This document shows, piece by piece, positions 34,773 to 43,925 of a stretch of DNA of 64,000 nucleotides. Each line of letters opens with the position of its first letter. Within the stretch, counting starts at the first letter, position 1. A model generated the notes under the pieces. The model was not told where the DNA came from, did no database searches, and saw only the letters and a list, made by a program, of their open reading frames with translations. This DNA comes from Spirochaetae bacterium HGW-Spirochaetae-4 (GTDB taxonomy: Bacteria; Spirochaetota; Spirochaetia; Sphaerochaetales; Sphaerochaetaceae), in NCBI GenBank assembly GCA_002839335.1, contig PGXU01000010.1, positions 22,700 to 86,699 of the forward strand, written 5' to 3'. A program made the translations under genes and the position numbers.

Positions 34773-37283
34773 TTAGCATTCGCTATGCCCGCAGGAGAAA
34801 CATTTCTTGCAACCTTCGATATTCACGAATGTCACATTCCCACATACAGGACAAATATCGGGGGTCACGCTGTTGGCCACTTCAGCCGCGAGGCCCAGAT
34901 CGAACTGCTTTGCGGCGATTTCGACGTCGTCCTCATCGGGCAACTGCGGATATCCATTCTCATCCTGCTCTATGCCGATATGTTCCTCAAGGACTTGGGC
35001 AACCGCATCGGGAAGACTCATGACACGGTTCTTTCCAAATCCCATGGGACGTCCGGAGCCGATCCCACGCAATTGTGCGATGACAGACTGGGCACGTTGC
35101 CGTGGTCCCAACGGACTGGGCATACGGAGGATCAGACTGATCAATCGGCCGAGTCCCTCGGCATCGGCCGATACATCGGAACCGACCTTGGCGACATTGA
35201 TGAAGACTTCGAACGGTTCTCCGTAGGGGCCTCCATCGGAATTCACTGTGATATATGCTGTGCCGATCGGTGTTGCCTTACGGTAGGTAGTTCCATGCAA
35301 CACGGTCGAACGGACTCGCGACTTGGGTTCCTCGGCGACAAATTTCGGCAATTGGGCCACAGGATCGGCGTCCTTTTCCTTTGCCTTGGCTATGAGGACC
35401 TGCGTATCCCGTGAGCCGTCACGATAGGTGGTCCCACCCTTGCAGCCGAGATCGTACAACAATTCGTACAGTTGCTCGGTCTGTTCGACGGTATAGTCGG
35501 CGGGCGTGTTGCCCGTCTTCGAGATACTGGAGTCGACCCATCGCTGGATCGCTGCTTGTACCCGCACGTGACCCTCGGGTGGAAGGTCCATGGCCGATAC
35601 GAAGAAGGACGGCTTCTCTTTTCCGGGATTGTCCTTGACCCATTCGTCGTACACGGCGACGCGTTCGATATTGGAACCCATGCGTCCGACCCGTTCCCAC
35701 TCCCAGAAGTAGTACGGTTCGATTCCGGTGCTGGTCCCCACCATGGTTCCCGTCGTACCGGTCGGAGCCTGGGTCAACAACGTGACGTTGCGCACACCCT
35801 TCTTTGCGATCAGTTCCCTGATTTCCTCGGGCATCTGCTGCATGAATCCGCTTTGGAGGAATTTTTCGGCGTCGAACATGGGGAAAGACCCCTTTTCACC
35901 AGCCAACTCCGCACTCTCGCGATAGGCCTCGACACAGATGAACTTGTACAAGCGGTCGATGAAGTCGATCGATTCGTTGCTGCCATAGGCGAGTTCGAGT
36001 TTGATCAACATGTCTGCCAGGCCCATGGTCCCAAGACCGACACGACGTTCCGACTGCTGGCGCTCGCGGTTCTCCTCGTAGAAATAGGGAGTATCGTCGA
36101 TCACATCGTCCAAGAAACGGATAGCACCACGCACAGCCCTACCCAGCTCGTCCCAAAGCACCTTCTTCTTCTGTACGAAACGTGAAAGGTTTATGGAACC
36201 GAGATTGCAGACACCCCACGGCGGCAAGCCTTGTTCTCCACAGGGATTCGTACATTGGATGGTACTGTAATACCAGGAGTTGGACATCTTGTTGTACCGG
36301 TCCATGAAAAAGACTCCCGGTTCGGCCGATGCCCACGCGCTCTCGATAATCGCATCCCATACTTCCTTGGCCTTGATTGTCTGGTAAGGAATGACGCGCT
36401 TCCCCAAGGATTTCCAACGGTTCAGATCGCCGTCCCACACGTCATTGTATTCGGGATCCGAGGTGTCGGGGAAATAGGTTGTCCACTCCTTGTCGGCACG
36501 GACGGCATCCATGAAGTCGTCGGTGATGCCGACGCTGATATTGGCATTCACGATCTTGTCCATCTCGCGTTTGCTGTTGATGAAATCGAGGATATCCGGG
36601 TGCCACACATTTAAAATCAGCATAAGCGCACCCCGTCGGGAACCACCCTGCTCGATCAGCCCGGTAACGAAACTGAACAGGGCCCCCCAGGAGACCGATC
36701 CGCTGGACCTGCCGTTCACACCCTTCACATAGGCATGGCGCGGCCGCAATGACGAGAGGTTCATACCTACTCCGCCACCACGCGACATGATTTCGGTCAT
36801 CTGACCAAGGGAGGTGATGATTCCACCCCTGCTGTCCTTGGGTGAAGGGATGACATAGCAATTGAAGTATGTCAGGTTCTGGTCGGTACCGGCACCGGTA
36901 AGGATCCGTCCTCCGGGAACGAACTTCCAATCCTCCAGAAGCCAATTGAATTCCTTCTCCCAATGCGGACGGACATCCTTCTTCTCCTGTACCGAAATTC
37001 CTTTTGCGACACGTGCCAGCATTTCGGAAGGAGTAGTCTCGGTCGGCTTGTCGACATTCTCCCGTGTGGAGCTGATTTCGGTCCCGTCCTCCAACTTGAC
37101 GGTTACAGCATCACCGGAAATCGTAAGGATATTTCCAATCTCGCGTTGCCCCGTCTGCAGGTTGCTGACAGCAACAACCAGATCCCCAACTTTCAGTGTA
37201 TCTTTCTTCCCATCTTTCTGGGCATATCTATCCAAAAAAATCTTACGACCAAGTGGTGTAAGTGCATTTTTCACAGTGGCCAC
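34773..37283 (-). CDS. nrdJ: Adenosylcobalamin-dependent (class II) ribonucleotide reductase
   Basis: 836 residues. It makes deoxyribonucleotides using a B12-derived thiyl radical. LTYFNCYVIPSP holds the first redox cysteine, and CTNPCGEQGLPPWGVCNLGSINLS is the active-site loop with the radical Cys and Glu. The C-terminus ends in a zinc-ribbon-like CPVCGNVTFVNIEGCKKCFSCGHSEC, typical of NrdJ. The start is GTG 37283 (VATVKNALTP read as Met). Two NrdR boxes lie upstream, so it is probably repressed by NrdR when dATP is high. No cobalamin riboswitch is visible in the leader. Confidence 0.95.
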   Translation of the reverse strand: MATVKNALTPLGRKIFLDRYAQKDGKKDTLKVGDLVVAVSNLQTGQREIGNILTISGDAVTVKLEDGTEISSTRENVDKPTETTPSEMLARVAKGISVQEKKDVRPHWEKEFNWLLEDWKFVPGGRILTGAGTDQNLTYFNCYVIPSPKDSRGGIITSLGQMTEIMSRGGGVGMNLSSLRPRHAYVKGVNGRSSGSVSWGALFSFVTGLIEQGGSRRGALMLILNVWHPDILDFINSKREMDKIVNANISVGITDDFMDAVRADKEWTTYFPDTSDPEYNDVWDGDLNRWKSLGKRVIPYQTIKAKEVWDAIIESAWASAEPGVFFMDRYNKMSNSWYYSTIQCTNPCGEQGLPPWGVCNLGSINLSRFVQKKKVLWDELGRAVRGAIRFLDDVIDDTPYFYEENRERQQSERRVGLGTMGLADMLIKLELAYGSNESIDFIDRLYKFICVEAYRESAELAGEKGSFPMFDAEKFLQSGFMQQMPEEIRELIAKKGVRNVTLLTQAPTGTTGTMVGTSTGIEPYYFWEWERVGRMGSNIERVAVYDEWVKDNPGKEKPSFFVSAMDLPPEGHVRVQAAIQRWVDSSISKTGNTPADYTVEQTEQLYELLYDLGCKGGTTYRDGSRDTQVLIAKAKEKDADPVAQLPKFVAEEPKSRVRSTVLHGTTYRKATPIGTAYITVNSDGGPYGEPFEVFINVAKVGSDVSADAEGLGRLISLILRMPSPLGPRQRAQSVIAQLRGIGSGRPMGFGKNRVMSLPDAVAQVLEEHIGIEQDENGYPQLPDEDDVEIAAKQFDLGLAAEVANSVTPDICPVCGNVTFVNIEGCKKCFSCGHSEC

Positions 37284-37366
37284 TTCATTACCCCCAAAGA
37301 AAATTCACCCGCGTGTGCGGGCGATTCCAACCATACCACATTCTTATGGTGTTAGCAAGGTAATAA

Positions 37367-37414
37367 TAGCGACAGATAGCGTATAATACCCTAGTATCAC
37401 ACTATATATAGTGT
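37367..37414 (-). promoter_or_regulatory. Tandem NrdR boxes upstream of nrdJ
   Basis: ACACTATATATAGTGT (37399-37414) is a perfect 16-bp palindrome that fits the NrdR-box consensus. A weaker copy, ACGCTATCTGTCGCTA on the minus strand (37367-37382), starts 32 bp away, the usual NrdR spacing of three helix turns. TATTAT between them (37386-37391) is a plausible -10 box. Confidence 0.8.
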
Positions 37415-37457
37415 ATATATATCACTTTTATGGCACTCCCATATGACTGGAAAACAG

Positions 37458-38519
37458 CTATAAAGCAGGCATATCTTGACATACAGCATGCAATAAAAGC
37501 ACCAGTTCCCGGTAATCGAAAAAGGAAACCAAACAGTTGTGGCTATGCGCATACCTCACCGGAACACCAGTGACGACCGAAGGAATTCCCCGGTCTGCCA
37601 AAGCCAGGACCATGGCATCGGTCCCTCCGCCTTTTCGCACGGCTTCCTGGATCCGTATGCCCCTGCTTGCCGCCGTCGATCTGACAAATCGCAACAAATC
37701 CGGGTGGCCTATGTGTGTCGGGTCGAAGATCCTGACATGGGCACCGTTTCCCACACAGGTCTGCGGATGGGCCGGTCCATCCGGCACATCGTCCGCAGGA
37801 GCGCCTTCGACAACGAGTGCGACATCGGCTTCGATCCTGTTCGCAAGCACCTTGGCTCCACGCGTTCCGACTTCCTCTTGTACCGTAAATGCCAACACCA
37901 CTGTGTTGGATATCGGGTCCTTGGCAAACAGGGTACCCAATTCGATCAATGCGGCCACACCGATACGGTCGTCGAAAGCCTTGGACATGATGCATCCGCT
38001 CTTTTCGCAGAAGTGGAAACGCGTGACCGGAACGATTATTGCTCCCAGTCTGATTCCAAACGACTGTTGTACTTCTTGTGCGGTGGAGGCCCCTATATCG
38101 ATGAACAGATCGTCGAGTTCCGGAATTTGCGGTGCTGCTCCCTTCTTCAGAAAATGGGGCGACAACTGGCCGATGATTCCCGGAATCATATCGCCATCGG
38201 CATTGAGTATCTCGACGGGAGACGCAGGCAAGGTCACGGTATTCCACCCGCCGATAGCCACGAACTTGATGAATCCATTGTCGAGGATTTCCGATACCAT
38301 AAAACCGATCTCATCCTGGTGCGCCGCGAACAACACGCGTTGGCCCTTCGGATCTATGCCGGCTATCTCACACACGATATTGCCGATCCTGTCGGTTTCC
38401 AAGGTTCCGATACCATCCAAATGTTTACGGATGATATCGCCCACCGGCTTCTCGAACCCGCTCGGTCCCACTGCCCGGGCAAGCTGCCCGATCAAATCTT
38501 TTGAGGATTGTTTCATCAT
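37458..38519 (-). CDS. M42 family metallopeptidase (glutamyl aminopeptidase/endoglucanase-like)
   Basis: 353 residues. Metal ligands of the dinuclear M42 site are visible: His in FAAHQDEIGFM, Asp in KAFDDRIGVAAL, Glu pair in TVQEEVGTRGA, an acidic residue near VVEGAPADD, and a C-terminal His in YAHSHN. KGGGTDAMV is also conserved. These enzymes are self-compartmentalising aminopeptidases that trim peptides in the cytosol. The start is at ATG 38519 or the adjacent ATG 38516. There is no ribosome site; the -10 box ends 6 nt before the ATG. The gene lies downstream of gdhA with its own promoter inside the gdhA terminator. Confidence 0.9.
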   Translation of the reverse strand: MMKQSSKDLIGQLARAVGPSGFEKPVGDIIRKHLDGIGTLETDRIGNIVCEIAGIDPKGQRVLFAAHQDEIGFMVSEILDNGFIKFVAIGGWNTVTLPASPVEILNADGDMIPGIIGQLSPHFLKKGAAPQIPELDDLFIDIGASTAQEVQQSFGIRLGAIIVPVTRFHFCEKSGCIMSKAFDDRIGVAALIELGTLFAKDPISNTVVLAFTVQEEVGTRGAKVLANRIEADVALVVEGAPADDVPDGPAHPQTCVGNGAHVRIFDPTHIGHPDLLRFVRSTAASRGIRIQEAVRKGGGTDAMVLALADRGIPSVVTGVPVRYAHSHNCLVSFFDYRELVLLLHAVCQDMPAL

Positions 38520-38525
38520 ATGCCG

Positions 38526-38554
38526 AGTATAGAAAAAGACCGTCCCCTATACAA
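38526..38554 (-). promoter_or_regulatory. M42 peptidase promoter (leaderless type)
   Basis: TTGTAT (38549-38554), 17 bp, TATACT (38526-38531), then 6 nt to the ATG at 38519. The -35 box occupies the loop of the gdhA terminator. Confidence 0.65.
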
Positions 38555-38564
38555 GAGAACGGCC
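38532..38564 (-). terminator. Rho-independent terminator of gdhA
   Basis: On the minus strand GGCCGTTCTC (38555-38564) pairs with GGGGACGGTC (38538-38547) over 10 bp, including G-U pairs. The 7-nt loop is TTGTATA, and TTTTTC follows the stem. Confidence 0.75.
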
Positions 38565-38605
38565 TCGATACATAACCTACCCTTTTTCAAGGATGTTGGA
38601 CTGGA

Positions 38606-39943
38606 TTAATACCCGAGATCAAGCATTGCATTGGCAACTTTCTTGAACCCGGCGATATTCGCGCCTTTGGCATAGTTGATATAGCCATCTGCACTGGTGC
38701 CTTCAGCGACACATGCGGCATGGATGTTGCTCATGATACCATGGAGCTTTTCATCGACCTCCTCAGCAGACCAGCTGAGTTTCATGGAATTCTGGGACAT
38801 CTCGAGTCCGGAAACCGCAACACCTCCGGCATTCACAGCCTTGCCGGGACCGAACGGTATCTTCTGACCGATCAGATACGTGGCGGCATCTGCCTTGCAC
38901 CCCATGTTCGAGGTCTCGACCACATACTTGACTCCGTTCGCCACCAAGGTCTTGGCATCATCCAACGTAAGCTCGTTCTGGATCGCACAGGGGAATGCCA
39001 TGTCAACGGGTACTTCCCATGGCTTTCTGTTGGACACAAACTTGGCTCCGAACTTTGCGGCATAAGGAGCGACGACATCGTTGTTCGATGCGCGGAGCTG
39101 GACCATGAAATCCCATTTTTCCTGGGTGTTGATGCCATTCTCATCGAGAATATACCCATCGGGTCCGCTGATCGTCACAACCTTGGCTCCAAGTTCGGTT
39201 GCCTTCATGACAGCACCCCAAGCGACGTTGCCGAAACCGGAAACGGAAATTCGCTTGCCCTTGATCGTATCGCCATGGGCCTTCACCATTTCATTGGCGA
39301 AATACATGGCTCCAAAACCTGTGGCTTCGGGTCGAATCAGGGATCCTCCCCAATTGCGACCTTTTCCGGTTAGGACACCGGTGTTCTCACCACGCAGCCG
39401 TTTGTACTGACCATACAGGAATCCGATTTCCCGGCCACCCACACCGATATCACCGGCAGGCACATCGGTTTCGGGACCGATGTATTTCTGCAATTCGGTC
39501 ATGAAGGATCGGCAGAAGCGAAGGATTTCGTTGTTGGACTTGCCCCTTGGATTGAAATCGGAACCACCCTTGCCGCCACCCATGGGAAGTGAGGTCAGGC
39601 TATTCTTGAAGGTCTGTTCGAATCCGAGGAATTTCAAGGTACCCAAGGTCACGCTCGGGTGGAAACGGAGCCCGCCCTTGTAAGGACCCAGGGCATTGTT
39701 GAACTGGATACGATACCCACGGTTGACCTGTACGTCTCCGTTGTCGTCTTCCCATTCGACCTTGAACGTGAATATGCGGTCGGGTTCGGTGACCCGCTCC
39801 AAAATCTTTGCATTCACATATGCGGGATTGTCATTGACTACATCGATAATCGACTCGATCACTTCCGCCGCTGCTTGGATGAATTCGGGTTCCGCCGGAT
39901 TGCGTCGCTCCAGATCAGCCATGAAATCTTCATACCTATACAT
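38606..39943 (-). CDS. gdhA: NADP-type glutamate dehydrogenase
   Basis: 445 residues, the length of the hexameric small-subunit GDH. It aminates 2-oxoglutarate to glutamate. PYKGGLRFHPSV and LPMGGGKGGSDFNP (catalytic lysine in GGGKGG) form the substrate site, and VSGFGNVAWGA is the nucleotide-binding loop. The protein size and sequence pattern favour NADPH use and an anabolic, ammonia-assimilating role. A strong TTGACA promoter and a terminator bracket it, so it is monocistronic. AGGAGG-like sequence (GGGAGGAATTTCA) lies before the ATG. Confidence 0.95.
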   Translation of the reverse strand: MYRYEDFMADLERRNPAEPEFIQAAAEVIESIIDVVNDNPAYVNAKILERVTEPDRIFTFKVEWEDDNGDVQVNRGYRIQFNNALGPYKGGLRFHPSVTLGTLKFLGFEQTFKNSLTSLPMGGGKGGSDFNPRGKSNNEILRFCRSFMTELQKYIGPETDVPAGDIGVGGREIGFLYGQYKRLRGENTGVLTGKGRNWGGSLIRPEATGFGAMYFANEMVKAHGDTIKGKRISVSGFGNVAWGAVMKATELGAKVVTISGPDGYILDENGINTQEKWDFMVQLRASNNDVVAPYAAKFGAKFVSNRKPWEVPVDMAFPCAIQNELTLDDAKTLVANGVKYVVETSNMGCKADAATYLIGQKIPFGPGKAVNAGGVAVSGLEMSQNSMKLSWSAEEVDEKLHGIMSNIHAACVAEGTSADGYINYAKGANIAGFKKVANAMLDLGY

Positions 39944-40014
39944 TGAAATTCCTCCCTATCGTTTTACGTGACACGGCGTGCCAATTCACCTGGCATTCCG
40001 GTCAACCTGAGAAG

Positions 40015-40043
40015 AGTGTAATCCTCTTTCAATTGGTTGTCAA
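40015..40043 (-). promoter_or_regulatory. gdhA promoter
   Basis: On the minus strand a consensus TTGACA (40038-40043), 17 bp, TACACT (40015-40020). This leaves a leader of about 65 nt. Confidence 0.75.
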
Positions 40044-40285
40044 TAAAATAATCGCCGATTACATTAATTATATATTTGATTTTTTCCGGATACAGTAGAA
40101 TATCTTAAAAACATTTATCATATGATAAATAGCTAGTTTGTTTTTGCTACTACTCACAACCGTGTCGGATATCACGGTAAGGAAGGAAACGGGAACCGCA
40201 GACTACTATGTGATCGGCAAAAATCATGCTACGATTGACCACCATGAGAAAATTGATGACTGCCAGCGATCCCTTTGGAGAATTG
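40044..40285. other. AT-rich gap between gdhA and the receiver/ATP-grasp gene
   Basis: About 240 bp without a convincing gene. It holds a perfect 18-bp palindrome at 40113-40130. The ORF-track frame 40226-40285 in front of the next gene lacks a ribosome site. Confidence 0.5.
40113..40130. promoter_or_regulatory. Perfect 18-bp palindrome
   Basis: ATTTATCATATGATAAAT is fully symmetrical and lies about 70 bp upstream of the gdhA -35 box and 155 bp upstream of the divergent gene. It is a candidate operator; the regulator is unknown. Confidence 0.5.
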
Positions 40286-43189
40286 ATGCCGCGCCACATC
40301 TACAAGGTGGTGCTCCTCTGCAGTGAATACGACCAGTTCCTCATCGAGGAGGATGGCCGGGTGGAAGAGGAACTCTTCCGGGAATACACCCAGCTGGGTT
40401 TGAGCAATCCCCCAAAGATCACCTATGCCAGGAATATCGACGAGGTGTTCATGCTTCTGGCAACCAACAAGTTCGATCTTGTGGTGACCATGCTTGAACT
40501 CGGTTCCACCAGTGTTGTCGAACTGGCCCAAGCCATAAAGAACCAATACCCCAGCATCCCCATCGTCGCGCTTTCCCCATCACCTGCCCACCGTATCAGC
40601 GAGAACCTGCGCAAGCGCAATGTGGCTGCGGTGGACTACCTCTACTACTGGCAGGGCAACGCGAATATCTTCCTCGCCATGGTCAAATTGCTCGAAGACA
40701 AGATGAACGCGCTGCACGATGCACGCACCGCCGCGGAAGTACCGGTGATCATACTGGTGGAGAATTCGATCAGATTCTACTCCTCGTACCTACCTATCCT
40801 ATACACCGCGATCATACAGCAGACACGCATGGGCATGAGCGAAGGCCTGAATCCCTGGGCGACAGCCCTACGCATGCGGGGACGCCCCAAGATCCTTTTG
40901 GCCCAAAACTACGAAGAGGCCGTCGAACTCTACGACACCTACCGCAGCCATGTCCTGGGAATCATCACCGACGTCGCCTTCGACCGCGAAGGTGTGGCCG
41001 ATCCGGAAGCCGGCTTGAAATACTGCAGGCATATCCGCTCGCAACATCCGGACCTGCCCATCCTGTTGCAATCGACGAAAGCCGATTACACCGAAGAGGC
41101 GGCGAAAGAGAATTCTTCGTTCATCTGGAAACTCAGTCCATCGCTGCTCAACGACCTGAAGCAATACGTATTCGACAATTATGGATTCGGCCCCTTCATA
41201 TTCAAGGATCCCGACACAGGCGAAGAGATCGCACGCGCGGAAAGCCTGCGGGAGATGCAGCACACCTTGCCGACCGTCCCGATAGCATGTTTTGTCAAAC
41301 ATTCGAACCACAACGACTTCTCCCGCTGGTTGAAGGCGCGAAGCCTGTATGTGCTGGCCAATCTCTTCAGACCCTACTCGGTAAAGGACTTCAAGAATCC
41401 CGAGGATCTGCGCAAGCGGATGGTGGAGATGATCAAGGAATTCCGGCTCAACCGCGGTAAGGGTGTCATCGCACAGTTCAACCGCAACAGTTTCGACGAG
41501 CTTTCTTTCTTCAGCCGCATCGGATCGGGCTCTCTCGGAGGAAAGGGGCGGGGTCTTGCGTTCATCGACTACAAGCTTCGCCAAAGCGATATCATAGAGA
41601 AGTATCCGGACATGTACCTCTCGATTCCCCGCACGGTGGTGGTCGCCACCGACCTGTTCACGCAATTCATGGATGAGAACGACTTGCATGAGGTGGTGGC
41701 GGCATCCCTCCCGGACGAAACACTCAGACGGATTTTCCTGTCGAAGCCGTTGCCGAAGGACCTGATGCTGGACCTTGAAGCTATTATCCGGACACTCAAG
41801 GTACCGCTGGCGGTCCGTTCCTCCAGCATGCTCGAAGACTCGCATTACCAACCCTTCGCCGGAGTATACGAAACCTGCATGCTGCCGAACAACGGCTCCA
41901 GCGAAGAGCGCCTGAAGGCATTGGCGAGTGCGATTATCTGCGTGTATGCCTCCACCTACTACAACAAGAGCAAGGAATACCTGCGCGCGACACACCACAT
42001 GGTGGAAGAAGAGCGCATGGCTGTCATCATCCAGCAGGTGATCGGCAGTGCCCACGGCGACTATTGGTACCCGAACTTCTCGGGTGTCGCCCGTTCGTTG
42101 AACTTCTATCCGATAGGGACCGAGAAGGCCGAGGATGGAGTCGGCATGCTCTGCTTCGGATTCGGAAAGACAGTTGTGGACAACGGCATGGCCTTTAGGT
42201 TTTCCCCCACCTACCCCAAGCGGAATCTCCAATACCTCGGAGGCATGGAGTCGAGTTCACAAACCCTTTTCTATGGATTGGACATGACCCATTCGTACAC
42301 GCCGGAGGGGAACCCGGAAAACCTGGTGTCGCTTCCCCTTGCCGAAGCCGAGCGGCATCCCGATTCGTTGCGGCATATCGCATCCACGTTCGATGCCTCC
42401 AGAGGTGTCCTGGTCGACCAGTTGAGTGCCGAGGGACAGAAGGTGATCACGTTCAACAGTATCCTCAAGTACAACAGTTTCCCGATTGCGGCCATAATCC
42501 GGGAATTGCTGATATTTGGCGAAAATGTCATGAATACACCCATAGAGATCGAATTCGCCTGCAACCTGAACCGTCCCAAGTGGAAGAAGCCCGAGTTCAG
42601 CCTGCTCCAGATACGGCCGATCGTATCGGGTTCCGAATCCGAAGTGCTGCAGGTAAGCGCCCAGGAGCTGGAGCGCGCGATCATCGTATCGCACCATGTC
42701 ATGGGTAACGGACACAACGAGGAATTGACCGATATCGTCTTTATCAAGGCAGAATCGTTCAATCCCGCGAAAACTGCCGATATGGTCATGGAGCTGGATA
42801 GGATAAACGCGAAATTCGTCGAAACCGACGAGGATTATATCCTTGTTGTCGCGGGTCGATTGGGATCAAGCGACCCCTGGTTGGGCATCCCTGTCGTCTG
42901 GTCCCAGATATCCCATGCCGCGGTCATCGTAGAGACCAGCCTTCCCGGGTTCCAGGTCGAACCCAGTCAAGGAACGCACTTTTTCCAGAACATCACATCG
43001 TTGGGGACCATCTACCTGACAGTCAATCCCTCGTACAATGACGGAAAGCTGGCATTCGACCGCCTCACCGAATTGACACCTGTGGACGAAACACACCATT
43101 TCCGACATGTCCGGGCGAAAACCCCGTTGGTTGTGAAAGCGGACGGGAGAAGTCGGATCGGTGTGGTGACGGTTGCCGAGGAGCATTGA
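40286..43189 (+). CDS. Two receiver-like domains fused to a PEP/pyruvate-dikinase ATP-grasp domain
   Basis: 967 residues. Residues about 8-130 form a CheY-like domain that lacks the acceptor Asp (FDLVVTMLEL). Residues about 150-320 form a second one with VLGIITDVAF as the likely Asp, plus LLQSTK and IWKLSP. From about 400 comes a PPDK N-terminal-like ATP-grasp part (SGSLGGKGRGLAFID, PLAVRSSSMLEDSHYQPFAGVYET). The end has GRLGSSDPWLGIPVVWSQISHAAVIVE and PSQGTHFFQNITS. The phosphohistidine swivel and PEP-binding barrel of PEP synthase are absent, so it is not a PEP synthase. I chose ATG 40286, with GGAG 5 nt upstream, over 40226. Function unknown. Confidence 0.78.
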   Translation: MPRHIYKVVLLCSEYDQFLIEEDGRVEEELFREYTQLGLSNPPKITYARNIDEVFMLLATNKFDLVVTMLELGSTSVVELAQAIKNQYPSIPIVALSPSPAHRISENLRKRNVAAVDYLYYWQGNANIFLAMVKLLEDKMNALHDARTAAEVPVIILVENSIRFYSSYLPILYTAIIQQTRMGMSEGLNPWATALRMRGRPKILLAQNYEEAVELYDTYRSHVLGIITDVAFDREGVADPEAGLKYCRHIRSQHPDLPILLQSTKADYTEEAAKENSSFIWKLSPSLLNDLKQYVFDNYGFGPFIFKDPDTGEEIARAESLREMQHTLPTVPIACFVKHSNHNDFSRWLKARSLYVLANLFRPYSVKDFKNPEDLRKRMVEMIKEFRLNRGKGVIAQFNRNSFDELSFFSRIGSGSLGGKGRGLAFIDYKLRQSDIIEKYPDMYLSIPRTVVVATDLFTQFMDENDLHEVVAASLPDETLRRIFLSKPLPKDLMLDLEAIIRTLKVPLAVRSSSMLEDSHYQPFAGVYETCMLPNNGSSEERLKALASAIICVYASTYYNKSKEYLRATHHMVEEERMAVIIQQVIGSAHGDYWYPNFSGVARSLNFYPIGTEKAEDGVGMLCFGFGKTVVDNGMAFRFSPTYPKRNLQYLGGMESSSQTLFYGLDMTHSYTPEGNPENLVSLPLAEAERHPDSLRHIASTFDASRGVLVDQLSAEGQKVITFNSILKYNSFPIAAIIRELLIFGENVMNTPIEIEFACNLNRPKWKKPEFSLLQIRPIVSGSESEVLQVSAQELERAIIVSHHVMGNGHNEELTDIVFIKAESFNPAKTADMVMELDRINAKFVETDEDYILVVAGRLGSSDPWLGIPVVWSQISHAAVIVETSLPGFQVEPSQGTHFFQNITSLGTIYLTVNPSYNDGKLAFDRLTELTPVDETHHFRHVRAKTPLVVKADGRSRIGVVTVAEEH

Positions 43190-43193
43190 CGGC

Positions 43194-43925
43194 TCAGATA
43201 TCTTCCAGTCTCCAAGTGGCCTCGCCGGGTTCGGATACGACCGAAGCGAGATAGTCCCATACCACATCCCGTGGTGGAGGCGCGACAATCGTAAGCCGTT
43301 GCTTCTTCACCGGGTGGATAAACGAGATTTCCCTGGCGTGCAAGTGGATCCCACCATCTTCATTGGATCGTGGCGAGCCATACTTCAAATCACCTTTGAT
43401 ATGGCTACCCATCGCGGCCAATTGGGCCCGAATCTGGTGGTGTCGTCCCGTAAGCAGTCCGATTTCGAGCAGAAAGAACGATTTCGAAGCCGCAACCGTC
43501 CGGTAGGTCATGCTGGCCTTCTGGCTATTTTTCCTTTCGTGCGCAGTCGCCGCCGATTTGTTCTTCACAGAATCACGGGTCAGGTAATGGACAACCAACC
43601 CCTCGTCCATCGAGGGGAGCCGGTCGACGACAGCCCAGTAGGTCTTCGTCATGTCGTCGTCGGAACGGAACATCGCGTTCAACCGCACCAACGCCTTTTC
43701 TGTCTTGGCATAGACGACAATACCGCTGGTCGGCCGGTCGATCCTATGGGGTATGCCGAGATAGATATTCCCGGTCTTACCGTAGGTGACGCGGAGGTAG
43801 TCCTGTACTTCATCGGCCAACGTCGCATCGCCGGTCTTGTCTCCCTGGACGAGTTCTCCGGGAAGTTTGTTCAATATGATCAGATGGTTGTCTTCAAATA
43901 GAATTCTGGAAGCAAGTCTATGCAT
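43194..43925 (-). CDS. RluA family pseudouridine synthase
   Basis: 243 residues. The catalytic motif HRIDRPTSGIVVYAKT carries the essential Asp. LLTGRHHQIRAQLAAMGSHIKGDLKYG is the second RluA signature. There is no N-terminal S4 domain. It converts uridine to pseudouridine in rRNA or tRNA; the exact position is not readable. ATG 43925 follows GAGGA, with 8 bp overlap on the parC end, so the two are coupled. It converges on the previous gene with only 4 bp between stops and no terminator. Confidence 0.9.
   Translation of the reverse strand: MHRLASRILFEDNHLIILNKLPGELVQGDKTGDATLADEVQDYLRVTYGKTGNIYLGIPHRIDRPTSGIVVYAKTEKALVRLNAMFRSDDDMTKTYWAVVDRLPSMDEGLVVHYLTRDSVKNKSAATAHERKNSQKASMTYRTVAASKSFFLLEIGLLTGRHHQIRAQLAAMGSHIKGDLKYGSPRSNEDGGIHLHAREISFIHPVKKQRLTIVAPPPRDVVWDYLASVVSEPGEATWRLEDI

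Noticed and set aside
37284-37457. Cobalamin riboswitch upstream of nrdJ
   Set aside because: No B12-box-like conserved core is visible; the region is explained by NrdR boxes and a promoter.
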